A DNA stretch of 64,000 nucleotides, taken from the NCBI GenBank assembly GCA_037447655.1, contig JBBHKE010000026.1, positions 301,297 through 365,296 on the forward strand, in the 5' to 3' direction. Source of the stretch: Zygnema cylindricum (lineage: Eukaryota > Streptophyta > Zygnematophyceae > Zygnematales > Zygnemataceae). Below the pieces are notes generated by a model. The model did no database searches and had not been told where the DNA came from. It saw nothing but the letters and a program-made list of their open reading frames with translations. Each line of letters opens with the position of its first letter. Position 1 is the first letter of the stretch. The position numbers and the translations under genes are program-made. Positions 33,834-45,800 of this stretch are shown here, in pieces.

Positions 33834-36800
33834 CTGAAAATTGTTACACCGTCAACCAGACATAGTGCGACTGGACTGAGACACCTTAAAAATTTAAACT
33901 TTGGGCCATATCATGTCCGCAGAAAATGTGTAAACAGGGCCTTTGTGGACCATTGCAAATTTAACGAGCGTAATCACATAGGTCATTTCTAATTTTTGTA
34001 AAAGTCAACAAACTAGCTTCTGCGGCCTTTGTGAATAATGGTGCTCATTGAGAGACCTCTCATATTTAAAATGATTGTGAAAAGATTTAAGAAATTTAAT
34101 TAGTTCACAGGAATGAAAAAAAAATCAAATGGGGAACTACAATGCATCTCCCAAAAAAAGACAGGGGACATCACCTCTGATTTTTATAACATGTTACTTG
34201 AAGAGACAAAACATAGACATATAGAATTCTGTTGAACAAAGGAATTCGAAAGAATTTCGTGTAAGAAGAGTATTTTTGTTTTTTGGTTGACGAAACTTAT
34301 GATTACCGTTTCGTATATTGTTAGAATGAAATTTTTAGTTACGGAAGGACGCACCTGCTGAAACGGCCTAAGTTGAAAGCAGTCTAAGTCAACATTAGGA
34401 GAATTTGGTCCCGAAAGTGAATCGATCTCAAACATACTGGCGATTGTGGCACACGTGTCACCCTGAAACAAACCAAAAAAGCACGATGTACAGACCATCA
34501 TACGATTCAATTGATGCAATAGAAAGCTTAGCCGAAGGCAACTATCATTAAAATGGAAAAACTGAAAAAATTAAATCACTTAATGACCTCCACGTTGTAG
34601 TCAACAGCACAGTATACTGAAAAAGCAAAAAAACATTTTTTCATTTTTTTTTCATTAATGAACTTTTAATTGGGAAGGGAAAGTGTATCAAAACCTCATT
34701 GACGGCATAGAGGAGAGAACAGTTGTTGGAGGTTGTCACATTGACTCTCGTGTTAGGAAATAGTGGAACAGAGCAGTCAATACCCTGTCACAGAATTGAG
34801 TAAACTGGCATTACACGAGGAAGTAATCTGACAGAGATAACGACTGCAGAAAAGAAAACAACGTATTTATTTTATCCAAAAAAAAAATAACGTGATTAGC
34901 ACCAAATAAAACTCAGTATAGTTATTAAGCAGAAAAATCAATAAAAAAGTGAATGTACGGTGGTAAAGATGTCAATCATGACGCAGTACAGTATGCATTG
35001 GCTGACCATCACCTTATTCTGTGTCAAAAACACATCCTTGTTGATGCCGTAAATGAGATAAATGTCATAACAGGTCACGTTCACTCCACTTGGCACCACG
35101 AAGTACTTCAGGGCACTCCCAATGGTACCATCTGGCCATTGTGAAAACCATTCATTATTATTTTTAGCAGTCATGTTCGCAAATGTATCATGAAATTAAA
35201 CAAAATAGTTAAGCAACTTTATGGATCTTTGCAAAGGTAGTTTTATGTCCACAACTAGTATGTACATCTTCTAGATTTTTACCTGCTACGCAAGTGAGCG
35301 TGCCACTTGGAGAGTCCAACACATAGCCGGGCGGGCAAATGCACACATAAGTTCCGGGTGGAAAAGAAGAGTCCAAGCAGGTGCCCACTCCACATGGATT
35401 TTGCGGACTGAAGGTACACGGGGAAGCTGCCACGTGGTCAAGATCATAAAGCATCAAAACTAGGACAAAGTAAGCTTAAAATCAATACAACATATACCAA
35501 CATTATGCAGTCCATTACCACTAACAAGCCACTAACAAGAATAGAGCTGCTCGATTTTGCACCTGGAGCGCAGGTCTGCGAGCCGTCCGTATTATTGACA
35601 GCCACAAATGTATCCGTACATTGGCAAAGATTGGTGCTTCCCATTGGAATGCATACACCATTTCCGCATGGGTTGGAGCGTCCTGGGCCGTATTCTGTTT
35701 TTAAAACTTTTTTTGCAAAGTTGACGGTGTTGCAAGGATCATTGGCTGGAAAGATACATCATTTCCCAACATTCCCACCATTTCCTAGCATGACATAAGT
35801 CCCATGTAGTTGATTTACGGTTATTATATTTGCTAAGGACAAGAGAATTGTAATGGTATGCACTTAATCTAAGAGAAAAATCAAAACCTAGTTTGGAATA
35901 GGATGAAAAATACAAATTTAATTTCTGCAACTCAGGGTGGATTATTGATCGCAAACTCTGTGGTTTTGGTCCATCCACTTGGTTTTCAAAAACACTCTAG
36001 AAATAGTCTTATATCTAAAATACTCGCTCTCTCTTGTACATGTTAAGGAGAAACGTCTTGACAAAATAGTGTTTGAAAAACTAAGTAGATCACGGTTACT
36101 TTTTCAAGAGTAAATCGTTTTTTTCTTCAACGCATATGATTCAACACATAATATGCAAAAATACTTTTGAACTGCGTGATTGTAGGTGCTAGATGAGTTG
36201 CTACCGAGGCTTAAACAAAAGCCATAAAGGAAAATTCTGTGGTGTTCAATGATGTGTAAGAACATAGTTCAATGACGAGCGCTTACAAGGGGATTGTATT
36301 ATCGGCACAAGTGCCGGAAGGCTATTTATTCCACAGATTCCAAGTCCTCCAGTAATCTTGATTCGCATGTAGCCATTTTCTCCCCAATTGGTTCCCCACG
36401 AGTTACGAAGGACCCAACAAGGTGGTGAAGATGTGAGGTCGTACCCGACAACGACCACACTATGGTCCACACCGCTTGAGAAGCACTCATCATCATCAAA
36501 TATTCCCTTCACAACATCAAGCAAATCAATATTTTCCCATTCATTTCCTTGCCTATTGCCAAGGCACATTTCTAAAAATAGTAGTACGTTGTTTTTGAGA
36601 AAGGTTTTGACTAAGAAGCAATCAAATAAAAATTATGGGGCAAATTTAGAAGACCTCATCCCCTTGAACACTATGCTTGGGTCCAAGCATTGGTCCTTGA
36701 AAACCACGAATGCCTCCAAATACGCTAAAGTTTTGCTCTTAAATGAAACCCGTCAATTCAATGAAACATCTTCACCTGTTATCAACAACATGCTTCTCAT

Positions 36801-39800
36801 GCTGCAAATGGATGCTTAGAAATTCAAACACATTTCTTTTAGGTTCTTACACCATATCAATAATATTAGCGACTACTTCACAAACTCACATTTTTGTAAT
36901 TTTTGAAATTGTATTCAATGTTGACGATAGCGGGTTGCTGTTGAAGCGCTAAAAGGAGACCAATCCAACCGTGGGACTGAACTTCCTCAAAAGAGAGAAT
37001 ATGTGTGCTGCTGGTGGGCTGCAACAAATCAAAATGGAAGAATATATTTTAAGAACGAGATGTTAAATTTTGTTGAAAAAGCCTGGATGTCTTTATAAGC
37101 TTATTGCATGAAATTTAATTGCACACTACTCCATAAGAGTTGAGTTAAATCTACAACATTTTTGACCCAAAGTAGCAAAGATTTTTTTTGCGGTTTTTAT
37201 CAGCCTGTTTTAAACCAAACATTAATTTGCCCATGTTTTCAGTTTGTTGTCATCCATTATGTTTACTAATGTGAATGTGTGGGAAAAATGGAAAGGTAAT
37301 TTTTGAACCTAGACATGGCAAAAAGCTATTTTAAAAATGAAGTAACTCAAACATAAAGCAACCTTTTTTAATGAGGCAACGTCAATTCGGACAGGGCCAA
37401 CTTTCAATATTTTGGCTGAAATTAATGTACTTTTATGGGGCTAGGCATTCAAAGAAGATTATTGCATATATTTCTCTTTACTAAATATAGAAGTATAATT
37501 TCTCAACATTCTCTTTTACTTTCAAGTAAAGACGCAATAGGAACTTGCGGAACTTGTTCCAAGATAATTATATCACCTGGCAATATGAGAGAGATCATTT
37601 TTTCCATTTGAAAGTTGACATACAACTATAGCATATGAAGCTCATGTTTGTGCTTCCACAAAAAGATTTTGATTTGTGTTTTATTTCTTCATAACTTAGA
37701 AGATTTCTGGGAACAACTTGAAGAATATGGTACTGTTTTATGGTTTTCTTTGACCTTTTTGAAAGTTTCTATTCCATTAATTTTCAACTTTGTAGCCATC
37801 ATTTTTTTCCGAAAATCAGGGAATAGAATTTTCGTCTATGCCTAGTGTAGGTTCATTCTAATGTTCGCTGAATGAGGTACATCACTCTATAGAAATAGTA
37901 TTCCTAAAGTTCCAAAACTAGCTGGAGAACAAAGAGTATCTATAAAACCGTATCACACCTTGAAGTTATAACAATTATTTGAGCAGTCCAATAGTACCTC
38001 ACCAATCATATTGTGATTCTAATTTTTCCGACCTTTAGTGCCTTTGTTAATTAGTAAATAAACAGATAGATATTCAGGAAAAGGCATCAACATACTTTTA
38101 TCCTCAAAACTTATCACTGTAAAGACATCATACCTTGGGACCAACGCAACTGTTCGGACCCACATAAGATTCCTTGAAAATGAGGTTGTTGGCCGCAGCA
38201 TAATCAAGGGCGTCTGCTGGTGAACCACCATCGCCACAACTTTTATTTTTTCCGGAACAAACAAGAAATTGTTCTTCTGGGATACTCGGAACTGGTGCTT
38301 GGCCAGCATTTGCAATGAAGAAAGCGCTTTCAATGGCTGAAGTTGTAGAAAACACCCAGCAAGTATCTATATGGAAACAAAAGTAGAGATAAAGGGACGA
38401 TGGTTAAATACCCAGGTCGTTTACGCAATCAGTCTATCTATTCTACACTGCAAATCAACGGTGGTGTTTACAACCGTATGGTTAGTCACCTAAACTAGGT
38501 GATTTTTCTTAAGCTCTTGGATTATGAAGCGATGAACCTGAAATTACAAATTATCAATATGTGTGTACATATATATATATCATTTTATAATCTATGATGG
38601 GAAGCAGAGTTTGGGGTTATAGGTTCAGGCTAATCTTTTTCTTGTTGAATAAACTGAGGTTTCCACATTTTATCTCCAGCCGGTGTTCAGGAACCAACTA
38701 TAAGTCTTGAGCTAGCAGCAAACAAACAGTGAATTACACCTGGGGAATATATGTGCCAAATCAAGACTTACTTACATAGTCAGTAACTTAGGGTTAATTA
38801 GATATACTAAAAATCAGAACAATCCACATTTGTCTTAAAGTTTCCACTATCATGTAGCCGTATATACATAAACCATACAGATCCGTCCTGTTTAATTTCT
38901 TTGAGGAAGCTTTTTTATTTAGCATATGTTTCTAGACTGTACTATGGTTAACATCCGTGATTAGAAAATTGGAACGTTTAACATGCCACTTGCAAAAGTA
39001 AATATGTGAATTGTCAACAGATAATTACTTGAGAAACATCCAAATGATATTGTTGTTACAGCATGTTTTACTGACAATTGTATAAGGTTTAAACAAATGA
39101 CCACAAGATCTAGGATAAAAAAAAATAACCTTTGACGATTGCATGTTGGTGTGTATGCACTCTTTGTATGCAATTTATAATTTATGCAGCTTTGGGTTTG
39201 CAAACCCCTCCCAAATTACAGGCTGACTTAAATGCGAAAAATTCTATTAAACCCAATTCGTGTTGACATACTGCACGTTTCCTGATCTCTTATCGCTTGC
39301 AACGCCTTGGCGTTGACCCATTTCCAGCTGGTAGCAACCATCCAAGAAGGAGTCGTCTCTTCGTTCAAGTACAAAAATCCTGCACTCAAATAACGGAAGT
39401 ACTTATTTTTCCTTGATGGCGCAGACGATTGAGCGTCAATATATCCAAGGCCTCGGTTTCCTGCATCCAAAAACACAGAACATGCAGGTTAACAATTAGA
39501 AATGTGGTTGCAAAGAGAAACTGGTTACGAGTATAATTTTTTTTTTCTATTACTTTTTGGAGAGTATGGACAACGAATTGAAGACGGCAGTTTTTTGCAT
39601 ACTAGAAAAGAATAATGAAAATACTGAATATTTTTACAATAAAACTTTGATGCATAGATACACAACTAGACATTTATAGGGATTTCTATTTTGGGAAACA
39701 TCAATTTATGCAAAAAATAGAATGAACGCAAAGCTCAACACCAAAGTCCATGTTTTCTTTCGGCTAAAGGCTTCATCATAGTGCCTCACGTGCATGTATT

Positions 39801-42800
39801 CAAATGATAAGAGCACGGGCCACCTGAACAGTAATTTGTCTAAATTCCCCAATTTCATAAATCATCAATACAGTTGATATGTGAAAATGACAGGGAGATG
39901 AAAAGAGTTTAGAATATACAGATGCATTAAAGAGAAAGCGGAAGGTAGATAACAGGAATATTTACTGCAGAGAAGGTAAGGGAATGGAATGGGATGTACA
40001 ATACACAAAACCTGCAATGCTAAAAATAATGTGGAAAGAGTAAATTAGCGAAAAAGGGAACCGTTTCACAAAAAAAAAATATATCAGAAAGAAAAATGAA
40101 GAGGAAGGTAAAAGAAAGCGATGAAGACACATCTCACCAAAGCTACAGGTGCTTAAATCCTCATTGCTATTGTATCCTAGATCGCATACGCAAGTTAAGT
40201 TACTATCACAAATTCCATGGCCTCCACATGCTCCCATTGGTTGCTTAGCATTGCAAAAGCCAAGACAGTCCATGGGGTCCTTTTGGTCTTCCTTCTCGCA
40301 ACCAAACTGGGGGGATTCCAAATCGAAACAATTTGACCCCAATGAGGTTTCATTACATGCTTTCATTCCATTGATGGTGATTGATGGCGTTCCGGACAAG
40401 AAATTGTACGAGAGGTCCACTCCAGGCTTTAAAAGCGTGGTAAAGTGGAGATTAACCATGCCTGTGAAAAAGTTATCATTTAATTTCCTGAAAAAGGAAA
40501 TAAGGTTTTATTTTTAGGAAAGGAGACAAAGAAATTAATGTTATATCTAACAAATGAGATGAATAATAATCTACAAAGAGGTGATTAGCAGCTATCTAAA
40601 CACTCCATATCATAATTTCAATCTCCCATGTTAGGTAGGGTATGACAATTGACGCCACATTGTGTAACAACTCTGATGTTGTAACAAGAAGGAGATGGAA
40701 AAATGTGTTGCCAAAAAGATGCATATTGGTTATGAATGGGATGAAATTTCATTCCTGAAGTGTTTCAAAGGGGTTGAGAGACGAACAAATTGGAAAGAGT
40801 ACGTATATTTGCCAGCGACGCAGGTATATTTCCTCTGAATTGATTTTTGTAGAGGTACCTGTCACACCCATGTCATATTCCAAAAGTGCAAAAAAAGTCC
40901 ATCCAGAATACGTTAATCACGAATGTTACCACTCAAGGACATTTGTGCCTTCATTCAACAAGCATAAAAGGGTGTAATTTTTGGGCGAAGAACCAACAAG
41001 GTCTCAATCAATAATTTGGTTTTCCACAACAACCGTTGTGCTCTTTTCGTCATGCATGATGGAAAGGATAAAAGATACTAGTTGAAAACAGTGGCAATTT
41101 CATGTCCCCACAGAAAGGAAACTTTCTAGTGGTGGATAAATTCTCTGCCCGAATATATATGCACATAAGAGTTGTGATTCGTACAAGATAAGAGACTTAA
41201 GAGGCTATTGCTGAATTGATGTTCTTGTCGGTACTTTGATGTTTAACATGTTTTATCTGAATGAGTCATGATCGCGTGGGCTTCAGTACATTTTGTAAAA
41301 TTTTGAGTTCATTTACGCTGAGTGATCCATGAACGATGTGCACGAAATTTTACTTATCATGGTCCCAACGCGTAAGCAGGTATGAAAAATGCCCATTACT
41401 TGGACCTTATTTGACACGAAACTTGATTGGTGTTAAGGAGAGAACATACATCTGTCGAAGACTACGCAAATTTGCAACACTTTCGGGAATGCTTACAAGT
41501 TTATTCCTATCCAAGAACCTGCAAAACACGTCCCAAAAGAAGAATTTGATGGGTTATATTAGTTGATTAAAATCAACAATTGCTAGCCTGTAGCTTCCTA
41601 GGGAATTTATCATCTTAAGATACCAGAATCAAATATATTTATCTGCTTTGCCTAAATACCTCCATCACTTGCACATTACAGATCTAGATGAAAATCATGC
41701 AATGTCTAGCTGAAAAGAATTAGCCAATGGCTTACGTCACATAAATGTGAAAGTGAAAAAAATTACCGACATACAAAAAAATTCAGATAATAGAGGAAAA
41801 AAAACTAATTTGCCTTAGAATATCCACAAAATAAATCCTCAAAATTAGTTAACTGTACTTAAAGTCTTGGGAAATAATTGAAAAAGGCATGGAAAACGCA
41901 AAATTAAAAAGGAACGCTATCCCTTGCATTTGATGGCTGAGATGATAGAGTGTCGCACATACAAAACATTGAAGCAATAGAGCTGCGAAGAGTGGTCATT
42001 TTGACTATGGGACACTCACAATTCCTGGAGGATAAAAAGATTTCCAATGCTGGCGGGAATGGCACCAGTCAATTGATTGGATGATAATATCCTACAAGTC
42101 CCAAATTAGTAAATTAGAAGCAGCAAAGGTGTCCAAATTCGTAGGCTTAAACAGAAAATCATAAAATCGCAAGAATGATTTAGTGTTAAAAAAAAAGAGG
42201 CAAATTGGTACGATTCCATTTCGCCCGAATGGAAATATCAAACTTATGCCAATACGATGATCTTTAGTGTATTCATCATTTAAATGTTTTGACATGGACA
42301 GTAATATGAATATGGATAAATGGAAGCTAAAAATAACTTAATTTATCGAGACTATGGAAAGAAACTCCTCACAAATTTTGGAGCCTTGTGCAATTTCCAA
42401 TGGAAAAGGGAATGCTGCCATTCAACTGGTTTCTTGACAAATCTCTGAAAGCGCAAAACCAAACACAAAAGCGTTCTACGTTAGTTCCCGGGTGAAATCC
42501 AAGACATGACGTTCCTCAATAATCGTGGAATTATCTCTGGGCAGCTCACAAAGTAGGCTAAATAAAAAACAATAGCCAGCAAGGGTGACAAATCTTGTTT
42601 CCAACAAAAAAGAGAGACATCGTGGAAGAGGCTCTTTAATTGTGGAAAACTGATACATTCAAATGTTAATCACATGCAGGTTGGCCTTGTCTCGTGAAAG
42701 AACTAAATCACTTGAAGAAGAGTGCAGTTAATACATTTTTTGCAGATAGACAATACTATGAAGTTTAACCCCTACTAGGTATAAGGTGTAACTTGCAACA

Positions 42801-45800
42801 TGAATACTAACTTTGTGTCGTAGGTGGCATTTAATAGTCCTAAAACATTTGGAGGAATCAACGCTATCACTAGGGCATAAATATTGCCGTGTAGCCATCC
42901 TACTGGGAGACGCATTCAGTTATCCCGTGCCATGATTTTGATTTTGTTCATATTTTTAAGGTGTTTAATTTGGGGAACAAGAAAGTTAAATTAATCACAG
43001 ACAAACGAAAAAAAATTGGCTGACATTAGAACACAAGTCACAGTCAATTTGAAAATGATATAATAATCATCCTTTTTTATCTTCAAAAAAAGTTGAATAG
43101 CCGAATAAAAAATTCCTTGTATGCAGTCAAATTGGTCATATTGTAAACTTTAAGTTCTTTTAGACTTTAAAATGTATCACCAGGTGTAGTTTAAAAAAGG
43201 CCACAATATTATTAGGATATGTGTTTCAAGCAGTTTCACGAAATATGAAATTTCTCGAAAAGGAAGGGGAGGGAGGAGGAAGGTATGCAAGGGAGGAAAG
43301 GGGTGAGAGGGGAGAAAAGATGGAAAAGTGGGAGAGAGAAAAAGATCAGGAGTGTAGAAATAAAAAAAAACCCACAAGAATGATTTAATCTGGTGTGAAT
43401 ATTCCGATATTTTGTTTGTTTTTTTTTTTTTTGTACTTTTTTATGTCATCTCACCAAAACTTGAATTTTACCCATAAAATTGGCGAGAATGGATCAAGTG
43501 GCCTTTTAAAATAGTTTCAATATTGAAAATTTATAAAAAGATGATCCATTTTGAATGTGCAAACTAGTGCAAACATACAACCAGAAGAGACAAAAGTAAT
43601 CCTGTAAGAAAAAAATGACCAAAGGGAAAGGCAAGATGTGTTAAAAAAAATCAATAGGTTTGAAGCCAATGTGAACTCAGATTATGTCCATCATCCTATT
43701 TAGATGTAAAGCTCTCTGTTGCATTGAAAAACGCTGAACAGTGAGCATTTGTAGAACTGCAAATAAAAACAAGCATAAAGAATGAATCTCACAACTTCTC
43801 GAGATTTTTGAGGTTTCCAATGGAAGACGGTATGTTCCCCGTAAAAATATTGCTCGCTAAGTTCCTGAAAAAGAAAAAAAACAAGCCATAACATAAAAAT
43901 GACATGCCATGATTTAGTCTTCACTTTCAGATTTTTTGGAACGCCAACACTTCATTGCTTTCTTAGGAGCCTAAAGTTTCAAACTTCGTTGCCCAGTTTG
44001 TTGTTTTTGTATGAGCGAAGTGTTTTTAGTCTGTTTGAGAAAAAAACGTGATTGATGAGGATTTCTCCATGATTACTCTAAATATCCTCACTCTTCCAAT
44101 CAGCTCTGCACATTTCTTCAAGCGAACTGAACATTTTCGAACATGATTATTGTCAATGATGATTCGTGCAGTTGAAATAATTTGTTTGCTTCCTGCCAAC
44201 AATAGACACATAGGGTACCTTTTCTAATCAAAAACACTGAAGTTATGACCGTCAGATGGCCAGCATCCAAACTGAATTCAAACTTTAAACAAACAAACCA
44301 TCCAAATATTTACTATATAATCCTTTGCATACAAGCGTGTCTATGAGCGAGACAACCATTACTTTGGTAAGCCTTGTGCCGACCGAGCAAAAGGATCAAG
44401 TGCAATGTAGCCTTTCACACATCTACAACTAAGCCCACATACAGAAGACAAGATCGTCATCCAGATCTATAAGGACATGCAGATAAAGATGAAGCCCTCA
44501 CAATTCTTGAAGGCTTGTGAGGAGTCCTATAGAAGGGGAAATGGTCCCGATAAGGTCCAGTCCAACCAATGAACTGCGTCAACGATTACTTTTTTGTTAA
44601 AATTTTGCATGAACTTAAAAAAAAAAACACAACGTTATCATTATACCCCTAGATATCATAATCTAAGCAGGAGAAACAAGCCCACAAGTTAAAAAGGACA
44701 TTGTCTTATTTACATTAGGTCATGTTTACAAAATCGCGGCGTGTTGAAGCAAAAAAACCTAAATAGTTGTGATGGTTGTCCTTGGTGTTGTTTATCCCGT
44801 TTACAAGAAAGAATATTTAACATTCTAGCTTTTAGGAAAAAGAATAGGATTAAGGATTAAAAAAATCAGCTTTAAGCTCACATTCTTTTCACTTGAAACC
44901 TGTCGTTGCATCGTATACCATCCCACCCACAAAAGCTTGATCCATTCTTCCATCTTGCCAAAAACCTCGTTGGATCGCTTGTGATGGCAGCTTTTACATC
45001 TAGGAGGATGAGACCTGTGTTTAAAGTGAATAAAGTATAGCACCAAAGACATCATAAACCCACGCGCAGAGTATTAATGATGTTATAAATTTTAACACAA
45101 GGAATTCATAACAAGGTGCTTTTATAGACTAAAAAAACCGCAATCTGAGTTGAATTCCCCAACCTCTGTAGCAAAATATAATGAAGAAAGTCTTCGGTTT
45201 TTTGATTGAAAAAAATGCCGAGGTCATTCGCTCATTACGGTGGAAGCATTTTACGCTAACATTACATCTAAGTTGCAAGGTCAATTGAAGAGTGCCTGTT
45301 TTCTGCTTTGGATAATATAGGGAAGTCAAGATATAAACTCAATATGAAAGAGTCGTCATACATAGCCATTTATTTCTTATCCACGCATATTATTGTCAAT
45401 TGATCGACAGACAAGGTTATATCATGCTAACAGTGTTTCGTTTTGTCACGATTTGCATTTAAACACCAATTTAACCTTTCGGTTATAAAAGAAAAGAACA
45501 TATGTTTATGTTATAGTGATTTTTAACGTGGTTTCTAGATTTTGAAAGTTTATGTTGGTGGTTACCGATCAAATTTTATGAAATCAGTGTACCTGTATAA
45601 AACTGTACAAAATCCCTGTCACTTCACATGTGAGCAACACATTTGAAGTTTAATGATGATGGGAATTAAAAAGAAAAATGAAAAAAAAAAACGAGTAGTG
45701 TATCCATGCTTGCATTAAGCTTTTATTTCTCCATTGTGTATAAAATCATCGCATTGTTGTAAGGTGAAAGAAAATTGCATAAAAATAAACATGTTCAAGT

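Noticed and set aside
34580-34620. Possible extra LysM exon beginning YTVLL
   Set aside because: Its donor would put the next exon out of frame, whereas joining 34695 directly to 34462 gives the exact LysM start YAVNEGDTC.
45129-45329. Possible signal-peptide exon for the LRRNT module
   Set aside because: No ATG start, no signal-like layout and no phase-1 donor.
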